In this document: in pieces, positions 1-7,276 of the stretch | Layout of the letters: each line of letters starts with the position of its first letter | Numbering within the stretch: position 1 is the first letter of the stretch | Assembly (NCBI GenBank): GCA_002784145.1 | Contig: PFKE01000088.1 | Location: forward strand, 1 to 64,000 | Reading direction: 5' to 3' | DNA: 64,000 bases | DNA from: Flavobacteriaceae bacterium CG_4_10_14_3_um_filter_33_47 | GTDB lineage: Bacteria > Bacteroidota > Bacteroidia > Flavobacteriales > Flavobacteriaceae | Made by a program: the position numbers and the translations under genes | The notes under the pieces: model-generated | Seen by the model: only the letters and a program-made list of their open reading frames with translations | Database searches by the model: none | Told to the model about the DNA's origin: nothing

Positions 1-7
1 AAAGTGT

Positions 8-40
8 TTTGAAAAACCATCCGTTTTTCAAACTTTTCCT
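8..40 (+). terminator. hairpin after an upstream gene (off window)
   Basis: A perfect 10-bp inverted repeat (TTTGAAAAAC / GTTTTTCAAA, five-base loop) is followed by a T/C-rich run. This looks like the transcription end of a gene lying left of the window. The stem is A/T-rich, so strength is uncertain. Confidence 0.4.
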
Positions 41-81
41 CTTTTGACCCCGAGGCAGAGCCTCGAGGAATTCTTTAGATT

Positions 82-110
82 AAAGCCAAAATTAAACGTT
101 TGGCTTTTTT
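82..110 (+). terminator. rho-independent terminator upstream of nhaC
   Basis: AAAGCCAAA pairs perfectly with TTTGGCTTT across an eight-base loop, followed by a T run. A short GC-rich hairpin (CGAGGC-aga-GCCTCG, 51-65) sits just before it. Together they separate nhaC from the preceding transcript and argue against the upstream start offered by the ORF track. Confidence 0.55.
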
Positions 111-175
111 GTATTTGCTATTTTTATTCTAAAAGCGTAACATTACACTTCAAAAGTAAAAATAAATCATTCCAT

Positions 176-1663
176 ATGAATAGCAAAGATATCAAAGCAG
201 GTGAGCCTAAAGATGACCCAATTATTGAAAACAGTGAATTAAATATCTGGGAAGCCTTAATTCCTGTATTTGCATTGGTAGGCATGCTGGCTTATAATGT
301 GTACACTTTTGGTGAAGATGCTCTTGGTGGTTCAAATCAATTTGTGCTTTTATTGGGTGCCGCTGTAGCGGCTATTGTTGGTGTGTTTAATAAGGTTAAA
401 ATCAGTCAAATGATTGAGGAAATTGCAGAAAACATAAAATCTACAGCAAGCTCTATTCTTATTTTGTTAATGGTTGGTGCTTTAGCCGGAACTTGGTTAA
501 TAAGTGGAATCATTCCAACCATGATTTATTACGGGCTACAAGTTTTAAATCCTACTATATTTCTTGCAGCCTGCGTTATTATTTGTGCAGTAATTTCAGT
601 TGCCACAGGAAGTAGCTGGACAACCTCCGCAACCGTTGGTATTGCTTTAATTGGTATTGCTGATGCCTTAAATGTACCTCTTGGAATCACCGCAGGAGCG
701 ATTCTTTCAGGAGCATATTTTGGCGATAAAATTTCTCCTATGAGTGATACTACTAATTTGGCGCCTGCCATGGCCGGAACCGATTTGTTTACACACATAA
801 GATATATGCTTATAACCACAGTGCCAACCATAACCATTACATTAATAATATTTGTTATTATTGGTTTAAATCTTGAGCCAAGTGGTTCTGCAGATACTCA
901 TGATATATTGCAATCTATTAACTCTGCTATCCATGTGAGCCCTTGGTTATTTTTTGTGCCTATTATTGTTATCGTACTAATTATTAAAAAAACGGCTCCA
1001 TTAATTGCCCTTTTATTTGGAACTATTCTTGGAGGCATTGCAGCATTAATATTTCAACCAGACATTGTAGTTTCTATTGGAGGCGGAACCTCATTAGATT
1101 TTTCAACAGGTTATAAAGGTATTATGAATGCTATCACAACAGACACCTTTATTCCAACTGATAACGAAGCCTTAAAAGGATTATTCAAAGCGGGAGGCAT
1201 GGCTAAGATGATGGGAACTATTTGGCTTATTCTTTGCGCTATGACCTTTGGAGGTGTAATGGATGCTATTGGAGCATTAGCCACCATTAGTAAAGCTTTA
1301 TTGAAATTGTTTCATACAACCTTTGGTTTATTTGCTAGCACGGTTGCCAGTTGTTTAGCTTTAAATATTACGGCAAGTGATCAATATTTAGCCATCGTAG
1401 TGCCAGGAAAAATGTATGCACAAGCCTTTAAAGATAAAGGATTAGCACCCGAAAATCTTTCCAGAACTTTAGAAGATAGTGGCACAGTAACATCGGTTTT
1501 AGTACCTTGGAATACCTGTGGAGCTTACCAAAGTGGTGTTTTAGGCGTTGACACCTTACATTATGCTGGATATGCTATTTTTAATTGGTTAAGTCCGTTT
1601 ACAACCTTATTATTTGCTGCTCTTAAAATAAAAATTAAACTATTAGCAAAAAGTAAATCTTAA
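176..1663 (+). CDS. nhaC: Na+/H+ antiporter, NhaC family
   Basis: About 495 residues with roughly a dozen hydrophobic segments. The conserved NhaC core is visible: TGSSWTTSATVG, then GAYFGDKISPMSDTTN and a late NITASDQYLAIVVPG stretch. Members exchange sodium for protons at the inner membrane and support pH and salt tolerance, consistent with a marine flavobacterium. The ORF track begins at 44, but that would translate through a terminator hairpin; the ATG at 176 (MNSKDIKAGEPK) is preferred. It stands alone on the plus strand. The family is clear; substrate preference within it is not. Confidence 0.9.
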   Translation: MNSKDIKAGEPKDDPIIENSELNIWEALIPVFALVGMLAYNVYTFGEDALGGSNQFVLLLGAAVAAIVGVFNKVKISQMIEEIAENIKSTASSILILLMVGALAGTWLISGIIPTMIYYGLQVLNPTIFLAACVIICAVISVATGSSWTTSATVGIALIGIADALNVPLGITAGAILSGAYFGDKISPMSDTTNLAPAMAGTDLFTHIRYMLITTVPTITITLIIFVIIGLNLEPSGSADTHDILQSINSAIHVSPWLFFVPIIVIVLIIKKTAPLIALLFGTILGGIAALIFQPDIVVSIGGGTSLDFSTGYKGIMNAITTDTFIPTDNEALKGLFKAGGMAKMMGTIWLILCAMTFGGVMDAIGALATISKALLKLFHTTFGLFASTVASCLALNITASDQYLAIVVPGKMYAQAFKDKGLAPENLSRTLEDSGTVTSVLVPWNTCGAYQSGVLGVDTLHYAGYAIFNWLSPFTTLLFAALKIKIKLLAKSKS

Positions 1664-1797
1664 AATCAAAAAAGCTATTTATTGTTTAGTTGATATTTTT
1701 TAAGGTAACTTTTTAACTTTTTAATAAAAAGTATCCCCCAATTTTTTACCTATTTCATTAAGCTATTCAAGTATAAGTTTTTATAATCATTCCATAC

Positions 1798-1828
1798 TTG
1801 TTTTTAACCTTAAGTAAGCCTAAGTTTG
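1798..1828 (+). promoter_or_regulatory. Bacteroidota-type promoter for the peroxiredoxin operon
   Basis: TAAGTTTG at 1821-1828 matches the Bacteroidota -7 consensus TAnnTTTG exactly. A TTG lies at 1798-1800, 20 bases upstream. Transcription would start about 30 bases before the peroxiredoxin ATG at 1863. Confidence 0.55.
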
Positions 1829-1862
1829 CACCAAATTAATATAAACATTAAACATTTTTAAT

Positions 1863-2507
1863 ATGGCATTTGTAGGGAAAAAATTTCCAAGTTTAAGCGT
1901 TAACGCAATGAATGATTTAGGCGATACTTATAAAGTAAACGTTTTTGAAGAAGCTGTTAACAATCATAAAAAAGTACTTTTATTCTGGTATCCAAAAGAT
2001 TTTACTTTTGTTTGTCCAACCGAGTTACATGCGTTTCAAGCGGCTTTAAGTGAGTTTGAAAAACGTAATACTATGGTTATTGGAGCATCATGTGATACTG
2101 CAGAAGTTCATTTTGCATGGTTAAATACTTCGAAAGATAATGGTGGTATCGAAGGGGTAACGTATCCTATTTTAGCAGATTCAAACAGAAATTTAGCTTC
2201 AACCTTAGGCATTCTAGACATTTCTAATGAACAATACAACGAAGAAACCGGGATAGTAACGGTAGAAGGTGACAATGTAACCTATAGAGCAACCTACATT
2301 ATAGACGAAGATGGTATTGTGCAACATGAAGGTATAAACAATATGCCAATTGGTAGAAACGTACAAGAATTTTTAAGAATCATAGACGCTTTAACGCACG
2401 TACAGGAAAAAGGTGAAGTGTGTCCAGCCAACTGGGAAGAAGGAAAAGAAGCTATGAAAGCAGACAGAAATTCTACTGCAGAATATTTATCAGCTCAATT
2501 AAACTAA
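1863..2507 (+). CDS. 2-Cys peroxiredoxin (AhpC/Prx1 type)
   Basis: A 214-residue thiol peroxidase that reduces hydrogen peroxide and organic peroxides. The peroxidatic cysteine is C51 in FVCPTE. The resolving cysteine is C187 in GEVCPANW, so this is a typical dimeric 2-Cys enzyme. Length fits the family. It is the first gene of a three-gene unit: a small thioredoxin begins 8 bases after its stop and is the likely reductant, followed by a DUF6952 gene. A good promoter lies immediately upstream. No ahpF is present, so reduction through the adjacent thioredoxin is the natural inference. Confidence 0.95.
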   Translation: MAFVGKKFPSLSVNAMNDLGDTYKVNVFEEAVNNHKKVLLFWYPKDFTFVCPTELHAFQAALSEFEKRNTMVIGASCDTAEVHFAWLNTSKDNGGIEGVTYPILADSNRNLASTLGILDISNEQYNEETGIVTVEGDNVTYRATYIIDEDGIVQHEGINNMPIGRNVQEFLRIIDALTHVQEKGEVCPANWEEGKEAMKADRNSTAEYLSAQLN

Positions 2508-2515
2508 TATAACCT

Positions 2516-2830
2516 ATGTTTCAAGAATTAGAACAAGACAATTTACAGGATGTTATTGCAAAAAATGATATGGTTGTTGTACAATTTTCTGCCACTTGGT
2601 GCGGTAATTGCAGAATCATGAAGCCAAAAGTAAAAAAACTAGCTTCAGAAAATGACACGATTATGTTTGTTGTTGCCGATGCTGAAAAATTTCCAGAATC
2701 TAGAAAATTAGCAACGGTTGATAATTTGCCAACGTTTGCAACCTTTAAACACGGAACCTTTATAAACCAAGTTCAAACAAATAAATTTGAAGTATTAAAA
2801 GACTTAGTAAATGAAGTTACCAATAATTAA
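2516..2830 (+). CDS. thioredoxin-family protein
   Basis: A 104-residue single thioredoxin fold without a signal peptide. The redox motif is WCGNC (C29, C32) rather than the classical WCGPC; the altered middle residues should shift its redox potential. A cis-proline is visible in DNLPTFATF. It sits 8 bases after the peroxiredoxin gene, and its last 20 bases overlap the next ORF, so the three are co-translated. I infer that it reduces the neighbouring peroxiredoxin. The fold and motif are certain; the partner is inferred from context. Confidence 0.9.
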   Translation: MFQELEQDNLQDVIAKNDMVVVQFSATWCGNCRIMKPKVKKLASENDTIMFVVADAEKFPESRKLATVDNLPTFATFKHGTFINQVQTNKFEVLKDLVNEVTNN

Positions 2831-3068
2831 ACATTTAACGCAGTTTATTGAAGAAAACGACGAAGATTTTCTTGAAGAAACCATAGAAACCCTAGAAGGT
2901 TTAACCGAAGTTTCCTCATTAAAAGACGAAGAGTTAGATGTTATTGGAGAATTAATCTCTAATATGTATGGAGCCATAGAAGTAAACAAAATGATTAAGC
3001 AAGGAACTCCAAAAAAAGAAGCACTAAATCAATTTATGAGCCGAGTTTTAGGAGCTATTGATAAATAG
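2811..3068 (+). CDS. DUF6952 family small protein
   Basis: An 85-residue acidic, helical protein with no cysteines and no membrane segment. It matches my recollection of DUF6952, a small family found behind peroxiredoxin/thioredoxin genes in Bacteroidota. It overlaps the thioredoxin ORF by 20 bases in another frame, which implies translational coupling. The function is unknown. Conserved linkage suggests a partner or regulator of the peroxidase system. The downstream terminator ends the operon here. Confidence 0.75.
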   Translation: MKLPIIKHLTQFIEENDEDFLEETIETLEGLTEVSSLKDEELDVIGELISNMYGAIEVNKMIKQGTPKKEALNQFMSRVLGAIDK

Positions 3069-3092
3069 ACAAATAACTATTGCATTAAAAAG

Positions 3093-3130
3093 AAGCCGTC
3101 TCAAAAATTAAAACACGAGGCGGTTTTTTT
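3093..3130 (+). terminator. terminator of the peroxiredoxin operon
   Basis: AAGCCGTCTC pairs with GAGGCGGTTT (two G-U pairs), followed by a T run. The same unusual stem sequence recurs after katG at 27641-27676. Confidence 0.8.
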
Positions 3131-3478
3131 ATTGCCTTTTATTTACGTCAAGCGTTTACACTTTTAAAAGCGAGGGCAAACTTAGAGGTTTGTTTAAAAA
3201 ACCCATAATTCTTACGTCTAAAATATTATTTGCCTTAAAAAGCTTGCTTCCTTTAACTGGTATTGTTGTTTTGGAAAAAAAATCTGTAGCTAAAAATGCT
3301 GGATTTATATTATTATGCAAGATTTGAAGATTTTGATGTGTTATATTACAACTGTACATTTAACCTCTAAGGCTTTAAGTCGCTTTATCCACGAAGTATC
3401 TACGGAGTATCTAAAGGGGAACTAGGACTCTGACTCGTCCTTGACCCATCGCAAAAAAGAAATCCTTGCACTGTAAAA
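3131..3478. other. intergenic, no supported gene
   Basis: The only ORF (minus strand, 67 codons, 3156-3359) has no recognisable family, no neighbour and a composition typical of chance ORFs. Short direct repeats (GAAGTATCTACGGAGTATCT) are visible. This looks like decayed DNA beside the island. Confidence 0.5.
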
Positions 3479-3850
3479 AATCCAACTAAAAAAACTAAAT
3501 ACAAACAAGTTAAAAAGAATTTTCAAAAAACACAGGCATACATTCATTTAACATTTGAAGATAGAATTTTATTTTTACAAGAGTTAGCTGATTTTATTGG
3601 TAGCTGGAGTTTTGCTAGGATCTTTTTTGAAGCTATTTATAAAATCCACTTTGACCCTAAAAGAACAAAGCAAACTGTAGATGAACAAGCTTTAGAGCAA
3701 ATTGTTTCAAGATTTGATATTTTTGCAGTTTGCATTGGCTTTTGTGCTTTTGGCATAAAAGTGAAGTGTGATTTTTGTTTTCATTGTGGTGACCAATTAA
3801 TTATTACTCAATTTAAATTCCTAATTGAAATCAAACAAGATGTTTACTGA
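3479..3850 (+). pseudogene. degenerate coding remnant, perhaps DUF3800-like
   Basis: An open frame of about 123 codons without a start codon reads like real protein: LTFEDRILFLQELADFIG, then IYKIHFDPKRTKQ and VDEQALEQIVSRF. That pattern resembles the middle of DUF3800-type proteins, but I cannot confirm it. After SRFDI the frame becomes cysteine-rich and unconvincing, suggesting a frameshift. No intact N-terminus is found. It lies just outside the left att-like repeat of the island. I regard it as a dead gene fragment. Confidence 0.35.
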
Positions 3851-3910
3851 CTGAACAAGCTATTGAACCTGTCGTTGAACCCAATATTTGTAGGTGTTGA
3901 GGTAATTTAG

Positions 3911-3949
3911 CGAGACCCTAATTTTTAAATTTTCTAGGGTCTCGATTTT
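3911..3949. terminator. strong bidirectional-looking hairpin
   Basis: A perfect 10-bp stem CGAGACCCTA / TAGGGTCTCG with an A/T loop is followed by ATTTTA. No intact gene lies on either side, so it probably ended the decayed gene to its left. Confidence 0.6.
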
Positions 3950-3996
3950 ATCTCGATTAGAATAAGATTTAATGAATAATTTGGTCTATCTGGAAA

Positions 3997-4037
3997 AGCA
4001 AAAACCCTGTTAATCATAAGATTTACAAGGTTTTGCT
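3997..4037 (-). terminator. imperfect hairpin left of the island, possibly the old tRNA-Ser terminator
   Basis: AGCAAAAACCCTGTTAATC pairs imperfectly with GATTTACAAGGTTTTGCT around a four-base loop. It lies directly outside the left copy of the tRNA 3'-end repeat. If the island were removed, this hairpin would sit just downstream of tRNA-Ser, so it may be the original terminator. Confidence 0.45.
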
Positions 4038-4053
4038 ACCATTTAGGATTTTT

Positions 4054-4069
4054 TCAGCGGAGAAAGAGG
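4054..4069. repeat. attR-like 16-bp direct repeat (distal island end)
   Basis: TCAGCGGAGAAAGAGG is identical to 13583-13598, which covers the last bases of the tRNA-Ser(TGA) gene. Beyond it the two sequences diverge. An exact copy of a tRNA 3' end about 9.5 kb from the tRNA is the usual footprint of a tyrosine-integrase element. Confidence 0.8.
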
Positions 4070-4317
4070 AACTATCCATAAACTTAATTGTACTGATTTC
4101 ATTGGGTTTTTGATAAGTTAATAATTAAATACGCACCGAATTACGCACCTCATGTTATTTATTAATCTAATTGTATTCAAAACACGCTAAATTATCCCAA
4201 AAAGCATAAAGTATTTTTCTCTAAATCAATCTCGATAGTTTACTTTTAATAAAATATATCAACTTTCAGTTTAGCTTTTAGCATTTTTTTAAACTTCTTT
4301 TTGAGAAATATTAATCC

Positions 4318-5076
4318 TTACTTGTGTTTAAATTCAAGACCCAAATGCCTAAATAATCTCCTTACCTTCATTCTCCAACTTGTCCTAGCCTCAATCCATG
4401 ATTTTCCACCTTCAGGAATTAGAATATTATCGTTAGAGTGCATGGGCTTAATTTTGCTTTGGTATACATTTCCATCAAATTTTAATAATAGGTAAGGATC
4501 TTGTGTTGGACAACCTTCATCATCCAAATCAAATATGCTTTGATGTTCCTTTTGGTTGAATTTCTCCTTTTTAGCTTTTAATCCTTCAAATAGGTCTGCC
4601 AATGAAATATGCTCAGTAATAAAATCTAAATCATAAATATCTTTATTTGCTGCCCTACTTGAACCAGTTATTAATTTAAACAGCCCAATATCTTTTGTAG
4701 TAACTAATCTTATTCCATCAATAGTTTCCGGGTCATCCATCATTTTCATATTTTGGATAACTTCAACTTTAATTATAGTGTCACAGGGTTTGGTCACCCA
4801 AAACCTTAAAAAGGTAAATTACTCACTTTCTTTGCCAGCTGGATAGTCAATACTTGATATGTTTTTTTCACCATAAAAATCAACGACTTCTTTTTGTATC
4901 TGCTCTAAATGTTTTATCCCAACAATTTCAGGGCAAAATAAATCAATATCTTGAGATTCTCTGTGACCAAATCGGATAGCCAAATTTGTACCACCTGCCA
5001 ATGCAAATTGCGATAATCCAGAAAGTTGCTGTAATTCTTTGATTGTGGTTAGGAGTACTGGAGAAACTGTACTCAT
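4318..5076 (-). pseudogene. AbiEii-type nucleotidyltransferase toxin, interrupted by one stop codon
   Basis: Two ORFs (5076-4819 and 4797-4318) are in the same frame, separated by a single TAA at 4821-4819. Reading through gives a continuous 252-codon protein (GKESE-stop-FTFLRFWVTKPCD). The first part holds the nucleotidyltransferase core LAGGTNLAIRFGHRESQDIDLF, with the GG...D-x-D pattern of AbiEii/AbiGii toxins. Members act as type IV toxins that modify tRNA and can abort phage infection. The DUF6922 gene ends 3 bases upstream and is the likely partner. GTG could restart translation at 4797, but that product lacks the active site. Probably inactive unless the stop is suppressed or is an assembly error. 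Confidence 0.8.
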
Positions 5077-5079
5077 TTG

Positions 5080-5367
5080 CTAAAACTTATAGCGTAAAAA
5101 AGTAGGTTTATTATAACGAGCAGCAACCATTTTACATATTTGGTTACTTATACGTTCTTTAGTATTTTTAAGTACTGAATATATTTCATTAGCTGTATAT
5201 ACTTCCTCAACAGAAGCAATATCTTTTTTAAAAGTTTTCTCATTAGTAGCCAATAACATTCTTGGGATGATAACTTCTTTATCTTTTTTAACAGATAATT
5301 TGTTAACATCCATATCCCAAAACACTTTTTTTGGAACTATATTAGCTATATTTACTTTGGTTTTCAA
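5080..5367 (-). CDS. DUF6922-like protein, partner of the AbiEii toxin
   Basis: A 95-residue protein with the VFWDMDVNKL opening typical of DUF6922, which commonly precedes AbiEii-type nucleotidyltransferases in Bacteroidota and probably plays the antitoxin role in place of AbiEi. Its stop lies 3 bases before the toxin start. The start is a TTG (KTKVNIANIV follows), with no ATG in a sensible place; the same frame stays open upstream through remnant sequence. It is intact while its toxin is broken. The family call is from memory of the N-terminal motif. Confidence 0.6.
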   Translation of the reverse strand: MKTKVNIANIVPKKVFWDMDVNKLSVKKDKEVIIPRMLLATNEKTFKKDIASVEEVYTANEIYSVLKNTKERISNQICKMVAARYNKPTFLRYKF

Positions 5368-5451
5368 AACTTCTTTATCTTCTTTTATACTATTAAGTAC
5401 ATTACAAATATATAAAATAGTATTTAATTGACTATGTGTAAAAACATTTCT

Positions 5452-6398
5452 TTAACTATTAAGAGCAATATCTATACCAATACCAGTAGTTTCTGAACTC
5501 TTATCAATATCATTCTCATTATCTTTTTAATTAAAAGAGTTATTATATATTTGGAAGTAATCTTTATGTTCAATAATTTATTTTATCAAAAAAATAATTA
5601 AGACTAAAAAAATATTTAATTAAATTTTGATTGTCATTATTATTGTTCAAGAAATTATTAAAATAATCTATATCAAGATTATTTGGAATATATTCTTTTG
5701 AAAATCTATTCTTAATAACATCAAAAATCAATTCTTGAATTGTTCCATTTGAATCAAAATATTTTTTAAAAAGTTCTTTGTTAGACAACTTATCATAATT
5801 AATTAAGTATTCACAAGATTCTTCTAATAATAAATTATGTTCATTCTTCTTAATTTCATATCCCGAAATTATAGCCTTTCTTAAAGTGAATTTATTTTCT
5901 ATAAATGGAGGTAAATTAATATTAAAAAATAAAGAGTCAAAAATCAGATATAATTCATTCAAATTTTTTTTGAAATCTATTTTCAAATTTTGAAGTTCTC
6001 TTTTTAAGATTAAAATTAAATCATTTAGTAAAACAATTCCTTTTATCTCGTTATAAGGATTTGAATATTTTGTCTTCCATAATTTAGCGTAATGGAATAA
6101 TACTAGCTTAATTTCAGATTCTGTATTATTTTCAATTAATTTTAATCCTATCCATTCAGTTAGTATTTTACTATTGGATTTCGATTAACACTTTCTTCTA
6201 GCCAATCGTTGTTGGTTAAATTCAATTGTTCTGATAAAATAATTTGAGTTAGATTTCCATTATTTTTTAATGAATCTAAAATCAAAAATTTATCTTGAAA
6301 ATCAATAGGCTTGTTTTTAATTAATTGTTCACTAATACGCCTTTAAATTTATTATATAATGTGTTTTTATCTTGATTGGTGAAAAATTTTGTTGACAT
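5452..6398 (-). pseudogene. unknown gene with several frameshifts
   Basis: The 138-codon ORF at 5570-5986 is only the longest piece. Its frame continues upstream to about 6084 (KSNSKILTEWIGLKLIENN). A different frame carries RISEQLIKNKPIDFQDKF and NDWLEESVNRNP further upstream, and a third starts at an ATG at 6398 (MSTKFFTNQDKNTLYNKF). Downstream, one more shift leads to IEHKDYFQIYNNSFN, an in-frame stop, then KDNENDIDKSSETTG up to 5452. Reassembled it would be about 310 residues, hydrophilic, rich in N, K, L and I, without membrane segments. I do not recognise the family. At least three frameshifts and one stop make it a decayed cargo gene. Confidence 0.6.
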
Positions 6399-6511
6399 TT
6401 AGTAGTCTTAAGTTTTGGTTATTAGTAAATTAATCTAATATTTATTTTAAAGTCGCTATTTTAATATTACAGACCGTTTTAGGCATCTATGCTATTAATA
6501 TCAAAAAAAAC

Positions 6512-6555
6512 ATTACAATTAAATTTGGTTTGTTTTGAACCATTTTAATTGTAAT
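6512..6555 (-). terminator. imperfect inverted repeat downstream of the 132-aa gene
   Basis: ATTACAATTAAATTTGG and its near-complement CCATTTTAATTGTAAT flank a 12-base loop. Position fits a terminator for the minus-strand gene at 6633-7031, although no clear T run follows. Confidence 0.35.
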
Positions 6556-6632
6556 TAGGGAAACTTAAAGATATGAAAATCGCTTAAAATAATGTAGAAA
6601 AACTTACAAAGAAATGCTGAAACATAATAATT

Positions 6633-7031
6633 CTAAAAAGGCATCATACCGTCTAACCAGTCTGATTGTTCAGAACATCTATAAATATCGGTTATTTCAC
6701 CTTCTGTGAATTCTACAAATATGGCATATTTATGACCAGAAGTATTGCCAGTGAATACAAAAACAGGTTGAGGATCATTGCACAAACAGCCTGTACAAAT
6801 ATTTGTTGAAAGATTAAGATATGTATCTCCTTTTTTACGAAATTCTTTAAAGATTTGCATTTGTTTATAGATAAACGCTGTTTTTTTCATGTCCTGGTAA
6901 TAGGCTTCTTCATCTAACAAATCGTTTAACTTATGGTAATCCATATTTTGGAAGGCATCAAGGACTTGTATAAGGAATGATTTTACCACTTCTTTTGTTG
7001 CGATTTTTTGAACTAGTTCTTGTACTTCCAT
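6633..7031 (-). CDS. hypothetical protein, 132 aa
   Basis: An intact cytoplasmic-looking protein. The first half is helical (VVKSFLIQVLDAFQNMDYHKLNDLLDEEAYYQD), resembling the opening of a SnoaL/NTF2-like fold. The middle has a cysteine cluster CTGCLCNDPQPVFVFTG that could bind metal, and the end is ITDIYRCSEQSDWLDGMMPF. I do not recognise the family. A degraded copy of its 5' part lies at 11090-11215 in the same orientation, so the helicase/RNase H pair is bracketed by the two copies. ATG start at 7031. Function unknown. Confidence 0.7.
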   Translation of the reverse strand: MEVQELVQKIATKEVVKSFLIQVLDAFQNMDYHKLNDLLDEEAYYQDMKKTAFIYKQMQIFKEFRKKGDTYLNLSTNICTGCLCNDPQPVFVFTGNTSGHKYAIFVEFTEGEITDIYRCSEQSDWLDGMMPF

Positions 7032-7158
7032 TGGATTTTAATTTTTTTTCTAAATTAATTATTTTCATTCATATAATTAGTACAATATAATTCTATTTAC
7101 AAAAACAGCTTTACGGTTTTACGTAACGCTTTAACATTTCATTATCTTACACTTTTTG

Positions 7159-7166
7159 TATCTTCG
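7159..7166 (+). promoter_or_regulatory. possible -7 box for the helicase gene
   Basis: TATCTTCG differs from the TAnnTTTG consensus at one base and lies 111 bases before the helicase ATG. It would give a leader of about 100 bases. No convincing -33 box is seen. Confidence 0.3.
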
Positions 7167-7276
7167 TTATTGAAGCCTTACTATGTTTAGCAGGAAGATA
7201 ATAGCAGCCCTAAGGTGACACATAACAGACAACAGCAAAATATTGAAATACCTTTTCATAATTACATTCCCATTAT

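Noticed and set aside
44-175. N-terminal extension of the NhaC ORF
   Set aside because: It would translate through two hairpins including a terminator, and the residues do not look like antiporter sequence. The ATG at 176 fits better.
3156-3359. 67-codon minus-strand ORF
   Set aside because: No recognisable motif, neighbour or promoter; typical chance ORF in AT-rich DNA.
5570-5986. A real 138-aa gene
   Set aside because: The frame continues upstream without a start (TTG only) and joins other frames; it is part of a decayed longer gene.
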